Origin: Nitrospirota bacterium
GTDB lineage: Bacteria > Nitrospirota > Thermodesulfovibrionia > Thermodesulfovibrionales > JdFR-88
Assembly: GCA_021789935.1 (NCBI GenBank)
Contig: JAJYIR010000005.1
Span: 37,139-101,138, forward strand
Direction: 5' to 3'
Length of the DNA: 64,000 nt
Below, one piece after another: positions 9,414-17,714 of this stretch. Both the position numbers and the translations under genes were made by a program. The notes below the pieces were generated by a model, which worked only from the letters and a program-made list of their open reading frames with translations, was not told the origin of the DNA and made no database searches. The stretch's first letter is position 1. Every line of letters begins with the position of its first letter.

Positions 9414-9746
9414 TCAGTAGATGGAGCGGATCTTCCCTGTCCTCATGTCCAGGATGACGGTATCCACATAATTTTTGCCGCTGAAGATGTCCGCCTTGAT
9501 GAAATGATGGCCTATCTGCCCTTTTATTACCGCAGTATAACCGTGTTTTGCGAAATAATCAGTAAGCGCGTGTTCGGCCTGTTGTTGCGTCATCACGTTG
9601 TGGCAGATGCCGTAAGCCGCTCCGCAGCAGTTACCGTAATAAAAAATAAAGATATGGCTTCTGATTTCCTGGGCATAGGCAGCGCTTGAAATGCCCATGA
9701 CGGCGATGATGGAGAAAAACAGGGCTTTTTTCAGTTTTTTCTGCAT
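9414..9746 (-). CDS. Small secreted PepSY-like protein
   Basis: A 110-residue protein with a clear Sec signal peptide (MQKKLKKALFFSIIAVMGISS, cleavage probably after AYA at 25). The mature part has a CC pair and one further Cys (GNCCGAAYGICHN), then a PepSY-like unit: QAEHALTDYF, a strand pair, and DTVILDMRTGKIRSIY at the C-terminus, with the D-x-x-T-G-K-[IV] ending typical of PepSY repeats. PepSY domains are found in protease-inhibitor regions and in periplasmic stand-alone proteins of unknown role. Isolated gene; its upstream region carries the G-quadruplex hairpin at 9796-9835. No specific function is assigned. Confidence 0.72.
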   Translation of the reverse strand: MQKKLKKALFFSIIAVMGISSAAYAQEIRSHIFIFYYGNCCGAAYGICHNVMTQQQAEHALTDYFAKHGYTAVIKGQIGHHFIKADIFSGKNYVDTVILDMRTGKIRSIY

Positions 9747-9795
9747 ATGGCAAGCTCGACCATGAATAATTGCTCTTTTTTATTTTTCTTTTTTG

Positions 9796-9835
9796 ATGAA
9801 TGGGAGGGAGGGAGGGGGTTTTCCCTCCCATTCAT
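9796..9835 (+). repeat. 14-bp perfect hairpin with G-quadruplex motif in loop and arm
   Basis: Arms ATGAATGGGAGGGA (9796-9809) and TCCCTCCCATTCAT (9822-9835) are perfectly complementary with a 12-nt loop. The plus strand at 9802-9818 reads GGGAGGGAGGGAGGGGG: four G-runs separated by single A, the layout of very stable parallel G-quadruplexes. The G4 and the hairpin are mutually exclusive. It lies 50 nt upstream of the PepSY-like gene start, with the G-rich strand as template. No T-run follows the hairpin in either direction, so it is not a standard terminator. Confidence 0.85.
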
Positions 9836-9954
9836 TGCCCCCCTTAGGGGCGAATTGTCAGGCCGCACGGGCCCTGTTCGTAAAAAGATTTTATCCGGAA
9901 GATTCCGCCTCTGCCTGTGGCCGTCACAATAGATATAATTTAAACCCAGGCTTT

Positions 9955-9987
9955 GAAGAATATTTGAAGGAATTGTGAAGAAATTGT
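9955..9987. repeat. Three tandem 11-nt direct repeats (possible regulator sites)
   Basis: Copies GAAGAATATTT (9955), GAAGGAATTGT (9966) and GAAGAAATTGT (9977) follow each other with exact 11-nt spacing, and GAAA begins a fourth. Repeats on one helical turn are typical of OmpR/PhoB-type response regulator sites, but no adjacent regulator gene or mapped promoter supports this. Confidence 0.6.
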
Positions 9988-10299
9988 GAAATGGACCGCG
10001 AGCGCATCCCGAAGGGCAAGCAAGCGAATTCAATTAATGCCCAATTCTCCCGCATTCGATTCCCGAAGGGAATAAATCAGGCGGTGTATCCCGGGCACCC
10101 CGCAAAACCAGAGCACCCCAGCTTTCTCAAACGGCATTGCGCATTCAGGCAAGCCCGCCCCAATCCTGAGGACCGCATATCGCGTCCCGGGCTTGCGGCA
10201 GCTGGTTTCCCGCCGGATTTCAGATTTTTTCTTTGCCCCCCGTGCTGCCGGGCGGACGGGGCCTTTCCCTTTTTTATCAATGGTATCTTTGATGTTTGC

Positions 10300-10929
10300 C
10301 TATCCATTAATTATGATTATAACGAACCTTTCGGCGTCTGTAAAAGGGAGATTGAACTTAAGGACCTCATGCTTTATCCCGGCCAGTTCGGCAGCGTATG
10401 AAGGCCCCTTGCTCATGATGAAAAAACCGCCTTTTTTAACTATGCCAGAGGCGCTTCGTATAAAATCAGGGGCCTTGAACAGTGCCCTTGTAAGCGCGAT
10501 ATCAAATTGGGCAACCCCCGGGAGGTCCTCCATTTTTTCCTCCAGCACCGTTATCCCCTCAAGGCCAAGCTCCCGGGTAATATGTCTGAGAAAGACGGCT
10601 TTTTTCCAGGCAGGCTCCACCAGGGACACGCGGAGGTCAGGGGCAAGCAGTTTAAGCACTACGCCCGGAAAGCCCGCCCCGCTTCCAATGTCGGCAATGT
10701 TCCTGCCGCGCCCCTCTATGGCCTTAAGATATAGGGCGGAGTCCAGGAAGTGCTTTATTATTATCTCCCTGTCCTCCTTTATGGCGGTCAGGTTGTGGGT
10801 GCGGTTCCATTTCTTCAGTTCGGAAAGATAGAGCATGAACTTGCCCGCCGTCTCTTTTTGAAGCGGGGGCAGGCCCAGCCCGGCGGCGCCTTTTTCAAGC
10901 AGTTTCAGTTCTTTTCCTGCGGTTTGCAT
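10300..10929 (-). CDS. rsmG: 16S rRNA (guanine527-N7)-methyltransferase RsmG
   Basis: A 209-residue SAM-dependent methyltransferase with the RsmG pattern: [10 protein letters not shown] (41-50), HFLDS (60-64), the SAM loop [11 protein letters not shown] (79-89), and the LTRALF motif later. It makes m7G527 of 16S rRNA. The start at 10929 lies inside the 3' end of mnmG (25-nt overlap), reproducing the widespread gidA-gidB pair. Normal length for the family. Confidence 0.94.
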   Translation of the reverse strand: MQTAGKELKLLEKGAAGLGLPPLQKETAGKFMLYLSELKKWNRTHNLTAIKEDREIIIKHFLDSALYLKAIEGRGRNIADIGSGAGFPGVVLKLLAPDLRVSLVEPAWKKAVFLRHITRELGLEGITVLEEKMEDLPGVAQFDIALTRALFKAPDFIRSASGIVKKGGFFIMSKGPSYAAELAGIKHEVLKFNLPFTDAERFVIIIING

Positions 10930-12812
10930 TTTTTGTCTTTAGTTTTTTGTTTTTTGCATCCCCCGGCTTCCTTTCCGGAGGCCACCATCAGGAGCATCAG
11001 GGCCGCAGGGGTCATGCCGGGGATCCTGCCTGCCTGTCCGATGTTTACAGGCCGGACCTCCTCCAGTTTTGACACCAGCTCGTTTGAAAGTCCGGGCACA
11101 CGCCGGTAATCCATTGAGGCGGGTATTGGTCTGTCTCCGGAGGATTTTAGTCTCTGTACCGCATCGAACTGGTTTTTGATGTAGCCTTCGTATTTTACTT
11201 CAGTTTCCACAAGCATCTGCGCGTCCGGGGAAAGCCCTGGGGGCGAAGGCGGCAGTACCCTGCTTATGGCCTCATAGGTGACGCCAGGCCTTTTAAGGAG
11301 TTGTTCCAGGGTCGAGCCTTCAGGGCAATTCCGGGCCTCACCCAGTATGGAGCCCGCCTGTTGAGGTTTTGCCCTGGACGTCTTCAGCCTTTTTATCTCG
11401 CTGGCGACGGAGGCCTTTTTCTCAATGAACCTCTTGTAATCATCGCAGCCTAAAAGCCCGGCCCCATGCCCGATTTCGCAAAGCCGCATGTCGGCGTTGT
11501 CGTGCCTGAGGAGGAGCCTGTATTCGGCCCTGGAGGTAAACATCCTGTAGGGCTCGGATGTGCCCTTTGTGACAAGGTCGTCTATGAGCACCCCAATATA
11601 TGCGTCATGCCTGGCTAATATCAAAGGGGCAAGGCCCTTTATTTTGAGCGCTGCGTTCATGCCGGCCATGAGTCCCTGGGCCGCCGCCTCCTCATAGCCG
11701 GAGGTGCCGTTTATCTGTCCGGCAAGATAGAGGCCCTCAACTTTTTTCGTCTCCAGGGCATGGGTCAGCTCCGTGGGGCTGACGTAGTCATATTCAATCG
11801 CGTATCCGGGTCTCATGATCTCTGCTTTCTCCAGGCCCGGGATGCTCTTCACCAACTCTATCTGGACATCAAATGGCAGGCTGGTGGAAATGCCGTTGGC
11901 GTAATATTCAGAGGTGTTCAGCCCCTCAGGCTCCAAAAAAACCTGGTGGCGCGTCTTTTCCGGGAAGCGGACCATCTTGTCCTCAACGGATGGGCAGTAG
12001 CGCGGCCCCGTTCCCTTTATCCTGCCCGAATAAAGAGGGGAGCGGTCCAGGCTTTGAAGGATTTTCTGCCTGGTCTCTTCGCCCGTATATGTGAGATAAC
12101 AGGGAAGCTGCGGGTTGGTGATATCCCCTTTCCAAAACGAAAAGGCCACCGGAGGGTCTTCCCCCGGCTGCACGTCCAGCCTTGGGAAATCTATGGTATG
12201 CGCGTCCAGCCTTGGCGGGGTCCCGGTTTTGAGCCTGCCCATGCGAAACCCTAATGCCCGCAAGGAATCGGAAAGCCCCATCGAGGGGAACTCCCCGGCG
12301 CGGCCCGCCTCATGTGACTCCGTTCCTATGTGGATGAGGCCTTTTAAAAAAGTCCCGGTCGTCACGACCACCGCTTTGGCCTTGCAGGAAACACCAAGCG
12401 CCGTCATGACTCCGCGTACCTTACCGTCCTCTACAATGAGGCTCTCGGCCATGGCCTGTTTCACATGGAGGCCGGGGACGCCCTCTATGGCTTTTCGCAT
12501 GGCCAGCTTGTAAAGAAGCCTGTCTGCCTGGTGCCTCAAGGACCAGACAGCAGGGCCTTTCGAGCGGTTCAGCACGCGGCTTTGAATGCAGGAGGCATCA
12601 GACACCCGGCCCATCTCGCCCCCCAGCGCATCTATCTCTCTTACCAGGTGGCCCTTGGCCAGCCCCCCGATTGCGGGATTGCAGGAAAGCTGCGCGATAT
12701 TGTCCAGGGTAAGCGTAAAGAGGCAGGTATCAACGCCCATGCGGGCCGCGGCAAGCGCCGCCTCGCATCCGGCATGCCCCGCCCCGATTACGATTACGTC
12801 ATATTCCATCAT
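10905..12812 (-). CDS. mnmG: tRNA uridine-5-carboxymethylaminomethyl synthase MnmG (GidA)
   Basis: Using ATG 12812 gives 635 residues. The FAD-binding Rossmann start [20 protein letters not shown] is at the N-terminus, with [17 protein letters not shown] and the Cys-containing [13 protein letters not shown] motifs following, and [13 protein letters not shown] near the C-terminus. With MnmE it installs the cmnm5 group on wobble U34 of tRNAs. The frame extends upstream to 12962 but the family begins at MEYDV; ATG 12821 and 12809 are alternatives. The end is a lysine/cysteine-rich tail ([14 protein letters not shown]) encoded by an AAAAAAC-type tract, which lies past the conserved fold and overlaps rsmG. 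Confidence 0.95.
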   Translation of the reverse strand: MMEYDVIVIGAGHAGCEAALAAARMGVDTCLFTLTLDNIAQLSCNPAIGGLAKGHLVREIDALGGEMGRVSDASCIQSRVLNRSKGPAVWSLRHQADRLLYKLAMRKAIEGVPGLHVKQAMAESLIVEDGKVRGVMTALGVSCKAKAVVVTTGTFLKGLIHIGTESHEAGRAGEFPSMGLSDSLRALGFRMGRLKTGTPPRLDAHTIDFPRLDVQPGEDPPVAFSFWKGDITNPQLPCYLTYTGEETRQKILQSLDRSPLYSGRIKGTGPRYCPSVEDKMVRFPEKTRHQVFLEPEGLNTSEYYANGISTSLPFDVQIELVKSIPGLEKAEIMRPGYAIEYDYVSPTELTHALETKKVEGLYLAGQINGTSGYEEAAAQGLMAGMNAALKIKGLAPLILARHDAYIGVLIDDLVTKGTSEPYRMFTSRAEYRLLLRHDNADMRLCEIGHGAGLLGCDDYKRFIEKKASVASEIKRLKTSRAKPQQAGSILGEARNCPEGSTLEQLLKRPGVTYEAISRVLPPSPPGLSPDAQMLVETEVKYEGYIKNQFDAVQRLKSSGDRPIPASMDYRRVPGLSNELVSKLEEVRPVNIGQAGRIPGMTPAALMLLMVASGKEAGGCKKQKTKDKKCKPQEKN

Positions 12813-12853
12813 GGCATTCATCCCATTTATTATGACAGAAAAGTACAGGGTGT

Positions 12854-12882
12854 TTGACTTTGCCCCCGGCAGGTGCCATAAT
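12854..12882 (+). promoter_or_regulatory. Sigma70-like promoter of the first cold-shock gene
   Basis: TTGACT (12854-12859), 17-nt spacer, CATAAT (12877-12882) preceded by GTGC. The start would be near 12889, giving a leader of about 128 nt to the ATG at 13017, as usual for cspA-like genes. The block GTGCCATA is shared with the second csp promoter at 43411-43439, and TTTGCAGCC at 12944-12952 recurs in the other leader. Confidence 0.6.
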
Positions 12883-13016
12883 AAAGATGGAGTTTCAGAA
12901 GTAAGTTTATGTTTCAGCATCAGATAAAATCCACAGAGGCTCGTTTGCAGCCTTGCTCCCACTCCCCACAGCCTTCTCTGAAGCTTTAATCTGCTTATTG
13001 GAAGGAGGTATCAGAA

Positions 13017-13217
13017 ATGGCTGAAGGGACAGTAAAGTGGTTCAATGAATCCAAGGGTTTTGGCTTTATAACAAGCAAAGACGGCCAGGATTATTTTGTT
13101 CACTTCTCCTCGATAAAAGGCGACGGCTTCAAGACACTTTCAGAAGGCGACAGTGTCGTCTTCGATGTGGAAAGCAGCCCTAAGGGGCCGAAGGCAGTAA
13201 ACGTTGTGAAGCAGTAA
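13017..13217 (+). CDS. Cold-shock domain protein
   Basis: A 66-residue single-domain OB-fold protein with RNP1 (KGFGFI) and RNP2 (YFVHFS) motifs, starting [20 protein letters not shown]. These bind single-stranded RNA/DNA and act as RNA chaperones. A strong GGAAGGAGG ribosome site precedes the ATG. It is monocistronic with a long leader; the paralogue at 43553-43753 is about the same length. Csp symbols are not assigned because paralogues cannot be told apart. Confidence 0.95.
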   Translation: MAEGTVKWFNESKGFGFITSKDGQDYFVHFSSIKGDGFKTLSEGDSVVFDVESSPKGPKAVNVVKQ

Positions 13218-13224
13218 GCCCGAT

Positions 13225-13258
13225 CACCTGGCCTTCCGCCAAGGCGGGGGGCCAGGTG
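13225..13258 (+). terminator. Stem-loop after csp, lacking a T-run
   Basis: CACCTGGCC (13225-13233) pairs with GGCCAGGTG (13250-13258), with an inner CCGCC/GGCGG stem. It is followed by an A/T pentamer-hexamer repeat (AAATAAAATAAAATG...) rather than a T-run, so it may act as a 3' stabiliser or an imperfect terminator. Confidence 0.5.
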
Positions 13259-13349
13259 CTAAATAAAATAAAATGAATAAAGATAAAATAAAAAGCACCC
13301 CCGCTTCAGGCAGGGGGGCCGATAAACGCTATCGGAAGGACCCGGGAAC

Positions 13350-13763
13350 GTGATGAGACAAAACCATTTTGCAAAACTGGAGATGCTCAAAAAGAACAAG
13401 CTTGCCGCGGGCCTGCTCCAGGAGCGGTTCCCGAAGGTATCGGGCATCGTGATCCAGATGCGCTATTATCACAGGTCCCGCCAGCTGCTGATGGAACGGA
13501 CCGTAAATTTCTGTCCGTCGGATTACGCATATTTCAAAATGGGATGCATGACCAGGGGCTGTGAAAACGGCGGGTTTGACCTTGCCGTAGTCATAAACGA
13601 TCTTGTTAAAAAAGGCGGCAAAAGCGCAAAAGGCGGGCTCTGCTGCGAAGGCACCAGCCCCGAGCTGGAGGCGGGCCATGCCAGCATCGATTACAAAATC
13701 AGCATAAATTATTCCGCCAGGCGTTCACCAGGCTTGAAGTCCCCCCAATTGACAAGCTTTTAA
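13350..13763 (+). CDS. Conserved-looking unknown protein with Cys motifs
   Basis: A 137-residue protein from GTG 13350 (or ATG 13353, one codon later). The central part looks conserved: GIVIQMRYYHRS, then TVNFCPSDYAYFKMGCMTRGC with three Cys in a C-x11-C-x4-C spacing, then ENGGFDLAVVINDLV and GLCCEGTSPELEAG. The Cys/His content suggests metal binding, but I cannot name the family. The last about 15 residues are weakly structured. GGAAGGA at 13334-13340 is its ribosome site and overlaps the 3' arm of a CCGATA/TATCGG hairpin. Direction and spacing suggest its own transcript between csp and lipA. The opposite strand also has an open frame here, but with poorer composition. Confidence 0.6.
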   Translation: MMRQNHFAKLEMLKKNKLAAGLLQERFPKVSGIVIQMRYYHRSRQLLMERTVNFCPSDYAYFKMGCMTRGCENGGFDLAVVINDLVKKGGKSAKGGLCCEGTSPELEAGHASIDYKISINYSARRSPGLKSPQLTSF

Positions 13764-13778
13764 AAGTTCCATTATTGT
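13749..13778 (+). promoter_or_regulatory. Possible promoter of lipA-alaC
   Basis: TTGACA (13749-13754), 18-nt spacer, TATTGT (13773-13778); a TAAAAT follows at 13778-13783. It overlaps the 3' end of the upstream gene. Arms AAAAGTTCC (13762-13770) and GGAACTTTT (13816-13824) flank the presumed start region as a wide inverted repeat. Confidence 0.4.
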
Positions 13779-13848
13779 AAAATGTAACGCGCCAGCTGCC
13801 CCGGTGCGAGCGAACGGAACTTTTTAATGAAAAAATTCCCTATATTCA

Positions 13849-13875
13849 ATTCCCTGCGGCATTGCCGCCTGGAAT
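13849..13875 (+). promoter_or_regulatory. Symmetric hairpin in the lipA leader
   Basis: ATTCC-CT-GCGGC-ATT-GCCGC-CT-GGAAT: two 5-bp helices separated by a symmetric CU/CU internal loop and capped by three bases, ending 8 nt before the lipA ATG and overlapping the ribosome site region. Its left arm carries the second copy of AATTCCCT, which also occurs exactly 14 nt upstream (13834 and 13848). A translational control element is possible; nothing identifies a ligand. Confidence 0.55.
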
Positions 13876-13883
13876 AAAAGGAC

Positions 13884-14729
13884 ATGAGGCTGCCTGATTG
13901 GGTAAGGACGCGATACCCCTCCCAAAGCGTCCTTGAGCTGAAGAAATTCCTTCGCAAGAGGGGTTTGCACACGGTCTGCGAGGAGGCCAGGTGTCCCAAC
14001 ATGGGGACATGCTTCTCCCGTCCTGCGGCCACCTTCCTGATAATGGGGCCAAGCTGCACCAGGAACTGCGGGTTCTGCTCCGTGGATTCCTCATCGCCGG
14101 CGCCCCTTTCCCATGACGAACCGGCCAGGCTGGCGGAGGCAGCAAGCCTGATGGGCCTTAAATACGTGGTAATAACCTCCGTGACCAGGGATGACCTGGA
14201 AGACGGCGGAGCGGCCCATTTCGCGATGTCTATCAGGGCAGTGAAGGAGGCTGTGCCCGGCGTGAAGGTGGAGGTGCTTACCCCCGATTTCAAAGGCAGC
14301 CGGGAAGCTCTGTCCATAGTGCTTGAGGCCGGACCGGATGTTTTTAATCATAACGTGGAGACGGCGCCCAGGCTCTACCCCGTTGTCCGCCCCCAGGCGG
14401 ATTATCAAAGGAGTCTTGCCGTCCTTCAGAACGCGGCGTTTGCCGCCCCGCATATACCCGTAAAGTCCGGTTTCATGCTTGGGCTTGGCGAAACACGGGG
14501 CGAGGTTCTAAAAATGATGGAGGCCCTGAGGGCGCACGGATGCAGGATGCTCACGGTCGGCCAGTATCTGCAACCTTCAAAAAAAAATCTGCCCGTAAGG
14601 GAATATATAGAACCCGGGAGGTTCGAGGAATTAAAGGAGGAGGCCCTTCAGATGGGGTTCGCTTCCGTTGCTTCCGGGCCCCTGGTAAGAAGTTCAATGA
14701 ACGCGGAGGAATATTACCGGCATGTATGA
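13884..14729 (+). CDS. lipA: Lipoyl synthase LipA
   Basis: A 281-residue radical SAM enzyme. The auxiliary cluster ligands Cys32, Cys37 and Cys43 form C-x4-C-x5-C, and the radical SAM cluster C-x3-C-x2-C is Cys58, Cys62 and Cys65 (CTRNCGFC). The C-terminal RSSMNAEE carries the conserved RSS serine that ligates the auxiliary cluster. It inserts two sulfurs into protein-bound octanoyl groups. AAAGGAC precedes the ATG. It overlaps alaC by 8 nt, implying a shared transcript. Slightly short at both ends relative to Escherichia coli LipA, as is common. Confidence 0.96.
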   Translation: MRLPDWVRTRYPSQSVLELKKFLRKRGLHTVCEEARCPNMGTCFSRPAATFLIMGPSCTRNCGFCSVDSSSPAPLSHDEPARLAEAASLMGLKYVVITSVTRDDLEDGGAAHFAMSIRAVKEAVPGVKVEVLTPDFKGSREALSIVLEAGPDVFNHNVETAPRLYPVVRPQADYQRSLAVLQNAAFAAPHIPVKSGFMLGLGETRGEVLKMMEALRAHGCRMLTVGQYLQPSKKNLPVREYIEPGRFEELKEEALQMGFASVASGPLVRSSMNAEEYYRHV

Positions 14730-15903
14730 GTTCAACCGTATAAAACGGCTTCCACCATATGTATTTGCGATAGTGAACGCGCTCAAGATGGATGCCAGGA
14801 AGCGCGGAGAGGATATTATAGACCTTGGGATGGGCAACCCGGACATGGCGTCTCCGGACCACGTGATAGACAAGCTTTGCGAGGCGTCCAAGAACCCGAA
14901 GAACCACAGGTATTCGGCTTCAAAGGGGATAACCCAGCTCAGGGTGGCCCTCACCGAGTGGTACAAGAAGCGCTACGATGTGGACCTGGACCCGGAGACG
15001 GAAACGGTGGCAACGATAGGCTCCAAGGAGGGGCTTTCGCATTTCGTGCTGGCCACCATCCAGCCCGGGGATGTCGTAATGGTGCCTTCCCCCGCTTATC
15101 CCATACACCCTTACAGCGTGATAATCGCGGGAGGGGAAACCACAAGTGTGCCCGTGGGCAAAGGGATAGATTTCATGGAGGAGATAGAAAAATCCTACAA
15201 GAGGACCTGGCCCCGCCCGAAGATGCTGATAATAAACTTCCCCCACAACCCCACAACGCAGGTGGTAGAGGGGACCGGGTTTTTCCAGAACGTGGTGGAC
15301 TTCGCTAAGGAAAACAACCTGATAGTGGTGCACGACCTGGCCTACGCGGACCTGGTATTTGACGGATACAAGGCCCCCAGCATCCTTCAGGCGAAAGGGG
15401 CCAAGGACGTGGCCGTGGAGTTTTTCTCGCTGACAAAGAGCTACTCGATGGCCGGATGGAGGGTTGGCTTCTGCTCCGGGAACAGGGAGCTTGTCGGCGC
15501 TCTGATCAAGATAAAAAGTTACCTGGACTACGGCATGTTCCAGCCGATACAGATAGCCAGCGTCGTGGCGTTCCGCGGACCTCAGGACTGCGTGGAGGCC
15601 TACCGGAAGGTTTACCAGTCCAGGAGGGACGTCCTGATAAAGAGCATGAAACAGGCGGGCTGGAACATAGAGCCCCCCAGGGCAACCATGTTCGTCTGGG
15701 CGGAAATACCGGAGCCGTTCAGGCACATGGGTTCGCTTGAGTTCTGCAAATTCCTCATAAAAGAGGGCGGGGTGGCCGTATCGCCCGGCATCGGGTTTGG
15801 TGAAAGCGGCGAGGGGTTTGTCAGGTTCGCGCTCGTCGAAAACGAGCACAGGATAAGACAGGCGGCAAGGGGAATAAAAAAGGCCCTGAACGGGAAGCTC
15901 TGA
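14722..15903 (+). CDS. alaC: Alanine aminotransferase, PLP fold type I (AlaC-like)
   Basis: A 393-residue class I/II aminotransferase; the PLP lysine is Lys239 in [16 protein letters not shown]-terminal [17 protein letters not shown] and the [12 protein letters not shown] substrate loop match the AlaC/YfdZ group of pyruvate-glutamate transaminases. LL-diaminopimelate and aspartate aminotransferases are close relatives, so specificity is inferred. The start codon overlaps the lipA stop region. CTGAACGGG from its last codons recurs 14 nt downstream across its stop codon. Confidence 0.85.
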   Translation: MYEFNRIKRLPPYVFAIVNALKMDARKRGEDIIDLGMGNPDMASPDHVIDKLCEASKNPKNHRYSASKGITQLRVALTEWYKKRYDVDLDPETETVATIGSKEGLSHFVLATIQPGDVVMVPSPAYPIHPYSVIIAGGETTSVPVGKGIDFMEEIEKSYKRTWPRPKMLIINFPHNPTTQVVEGTGFFQNVVDFAKENNLIVVHDLAYADLVFDGYKAPSILQAKGAKDVAVEFFSLTKSYSMAGWRVGFCSGNRELVGALIKIKSYLDYGMFQPIQIASVVAFRGPQDCVEAYRKVYQSRRDVLIKSMKQAGWNIEPPRATMFVWAEIPEPFRHMGSLEFCKFLIKEGGVAVSPGIGFGESGEGFVRFALVENEHRIRQAARGIKKALNGKL

Positions 15904-15945
15904 ACGGGCCCCTGTCAGCGCTGGTCCTCAGTCGCTGATCCTCAG
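15886..15945. repeat. Back-to-back 14-nt post-stop duplications of two convergent genes
   Basis: CTGAACGGG occurs at 15886-15894 (end of alaC) and again at 15900-15908 across the stop. On the other strand the end of the alcohol dehydrogenase gene, CTGAGGATCAGCGA, is followed directly by CTGAGGACCAGCGC (12 of 14 identical; plus-strand 15932-15945 and 15918-15931), the second copy following the stop. Both have an offset of exactly 14. Confidence 0.8.
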
Positions 15946-16974
15946 TACCTTCGCGCCGCGGATCTTCCTCTGCGTTATCTCCAGCAGGGCCTTGTTGGCC
16001 TCCTCCAGCGAATATTCCTGCACTTCCGGCCTGATGGGGATGCCGGCGGCCAGAGACAGGAATTCCTCCACGTCCCTCCTTGTGATATTGGCCACGCTCT
16101 TAATCTCCTTTTCCATCCAGAGGTCGCGCGGGTAATCGATCTGCCCGAAGGCTTTTTGTTTGTCTGAATCCTCTTTCCTGATGGCGTTGATCACGAGCCT
16201 GCCGCCCTTCTCCAGGGCCGAAAGCGCGGAGACGGCGGGGCCCCAGGCCGGCGTGGTATCTATGATGGAGCGGAGTTTTTCCGGCGGCCTATCCCCGGTG
16301 TCCCCGGCCCAGAAAGCGCCAAGTCCCCGGGCAAAATCCCTCTCGCTCTCCGACCTGGAAAACACGAAAACCCTGGAGCCTGGATATTTGTGGCGCGCCA
16401 TCGCGAGGACAAGATGCCCGGAAGCGCCAAACCCCGTAAGCCCGATGCTGTCTCCGTCTCTTATGCCCGAGAGCCTTAAAGAACGGTATCCCACGGAGCC
16501 CGCGCAAAGCAGGGGCGCGGCCTCCGAATCGGAGAAAACGGCCGGTATCTTGTAGGCGAAGTCCCCGGGGACCGCCATATACTCCGCGTATCCGCCATTG
16601 GCGTCTCTTCCAGTGGCCCTGAAATCCGCGCAAAGGTTTTCACGGCCTCCCAGGCAGAACTCGCACCTGCCGCAGGCTGAATATATCCAGGCGACGCCCA
16701 CCCTGTCGCCAGGCTTGAACCTGTTCTTTCTTACTGCCTCTTCCCCCATCTCCTCAACCCTGCCTACGACCTGGTGCCCTGGGATGACAGGGAAGCGGTG
16801 CGGCGGCGTTCTGCCCTCTATCTCGTCCAGTTCCGTGTGGCAGACCCCGCAGCGCAAAACCCTGACAAGCAGCTGATCAGGGCCGGGGACGGGTTTTTTT
16901 GCCGCCTCCGCAAGCTCCAGGGGAGAAGCGTTCCGCCCGAAATCGGAAAGGCCTTTAAGGACCATGGCTTTCAT
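15928..16974 (-). CDS. Zinc-dependent medium-chain alcohol dehydrogenase
   Basis: A 348-residue MDR enzyme: catalytic zinc ligands in CGVCHTELDE and PGHQVVGRVEE, a structural zinc set CGRCEFCLGGRENLC, and a Rossmann domain with GFGASGHLV. It probably oxidises primary alcohols or reduces aldehydes with NAD(P). It lies 25 nt downstream of the pyruvate-kinase-domain gene, so the two are likely cotranscribed; this would fit fermentative pyruvate/aldehyde balance, but that is inference. Substrate not predictable. Confidence 0.88.
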   Translation of the reverse strand: MKAMVLKGLSDFGRNASPLELAEAAKKPVPGPDQLLVRVLRCGVCHTELDEIEGRTPPHRFPVIPGHQVVGRVEEMGEEAVRKNRFKPGDRVGVAWIYSACGRCEFCLGGRENLCADFRATGRDANGGYAEYMAVPGDFAYKIPAVFSDSEAAPLLCAGSVGYRSLRLSGIRDGDSIGLTGFGASGHLVLAMARHKYPGSRVFVFSRSESERDFARGLGAFWAGDTGDRPPEKLRSIIDTTPAWGPAVSALSALEKGGRLVINAIRKEDSDKQKAFGQIDYPRDLWMEKEIKSVANITRRDVEEFLSLAAGIPIRPEVQEYSLEEANKALLEITQRKIRGAKVLRISD

Positions 16975-16999
16975 TTGATATGGGAGCTCCCGATAAAGA

Positions 17000-17572
17000 T
17001 TATACTCTCGGTTTTGCCAGCACCTCCAGGACCCTCAATTCAAGAAACCTTTTGGAGACGGCCGGCCTTACGAGCAGAACGGTGTCCGCTCCGTGCGCCG
17101 TCCCGGCCACGGCAAGGACCTCTTCTCCTTCCGGTATCAGCCCGGCATCGGCGGCCATCATCACTATCTCCAGCGCCACCTTTGACCCTTCTCCGAAACG
17201 CTTCAGCGACTGGGCTATTATCATCGTGGGATAAATGCCGTTGAATTTTTGGTTCAGGGATGTTTCCAGGGAGTGTGTGAGCATAGGGCCGGTAAATATC
17301 TTTATGCCCAATGAGGCTATCTTTTCCCTGGTCTCATGGTCCAGGTCCCTTGTATTGGGCCCCTTGAAACCGGCCGAGTGGGTGACCGCAACCATATTCA
17401 GGCCCGCCTCGCGCAGCGCCACGCCCATGGCCATGGCCGTGCCTCCGGTTGTGGTGGCCAGAACCAGATGTTTGTACCCGTATTCCTTGACCGCCTCCTT
17501 CACCACCATAACGCAATCTCCCGTGTTCTCACTGCCAGGCTTTTCAAAATAGACTGTTTTTTTAATAATCAT
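17000..17572 (-). CDS. Stand-alone pyruvate kinase C-terminal (alpha/beta) domain protein
   Basis: From ATG 17572 the product is 190 residues and matches only the C-terminal domain of pyruvate kinase: VYFEKPGSENTGDCVMVVKEAV, LVLATTTGGTAMAMG, a VTHSAGFKGPN loop, and GTAHGADTVLLVRP at the end. The catalytic TIM barrel is absent. In full enzymes this domain holds allosteric sites. As a free protein its role is unknown; binding of a phosphorylated metabolite is a guess. The open frame continues upstream to 18223, but that part is antisense to galU and resembles nothing. GGAGG lies 17 nt upstream of the ATG, rather far. Confidence 0.8.
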   Translation of the reverse strand: MIIKKTVYFEKPGSENTGDCVMVVKEAVKEYGYKHLVLATTTGGTAMAMGVALREAGLNMVAVTHSAGFKGPNTRDLDHETREKIASLGIKIFTGPMLTHSLETSLNQKFNGIYPTMIIAQSLKRFGEGSKVALEIVMMAADAGLIPEGEEVLAVAGTAHGADTVLLVRPAVSKRFLELRVLEVLAKPRV

Positions 17573-17648
17573 GTCTTTTCTTTGAAAAAAACCTCCTTGG
17601 GTTTTTATTTGAATAATTATAAAGGAAGACGGCCGGGTTTTTGAGTGT

Positions 17649-17675
17649 TTGACATAAATTATTTTATGGTAAAAT
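17649..17675 (+). promoter_or_regulatory. Probable promoter of the galU-hsp20-lon-thiL operon
   Basis: TTGACA (17649-17654), 15-nt spacer, TAAAAT (17670-17675). The -35 is consensus; the spacer is short. It lies 40 nt before galU. No CIRCE or heat-shock operator is visible although hsp20 and lon follow. Confidence 0.5.
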
Positions 17676-17714
17676 TGGGAATCAAAACGGAAGGATAGGG
17701 GTGAAACTCGATCA

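Larger units (their letters stand above)
9747..10299. other. 553-nt stretch with no convincing gene
   Basis: Between the PepSY-like gene and the end of rsmG there is no open frame with a recognisable product or good ribosome site. What can be seen: a G4-capable hairpin (9796-9835), three 11-nt direct repeats (9955-9987), a 9-nt inverted repeat GCAAGCCCG/CGGGCTTGC at 10149-10157 and 10188-10196, and a G/C hairpin near 10235-10265 (GCCCCCCGT with ACGGGGC) preceded and followed by T-rich DNA, oriented like a plus-strand terminator although no plus-strand gene is evident. A frame of about 136 codons on the plus strand (9991-10401) has atypical composition and no family resemblance, so I do not call it. 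Confidence 0.6.

Noticed and set aside
9796..9835. G-rich hairpin as an intrinsic terminator
   Set aside because: T-run lies on the wrong side for the plus strand and becomes an A-run on the minus strand.
10020..10085. tRNA-like CGATTCCCGAAGGGAAT stretch
   Set aside because: Resembles a T-arm only in passing; no acceptor stem, anticodon arm or CCA context.
9991..10401. 136-codon plus-strand frame in the region before rsmG
   Set aside because: Cys/Pro-rich, no family pattern, no ribosome site, and it runs into antisense rsmG.
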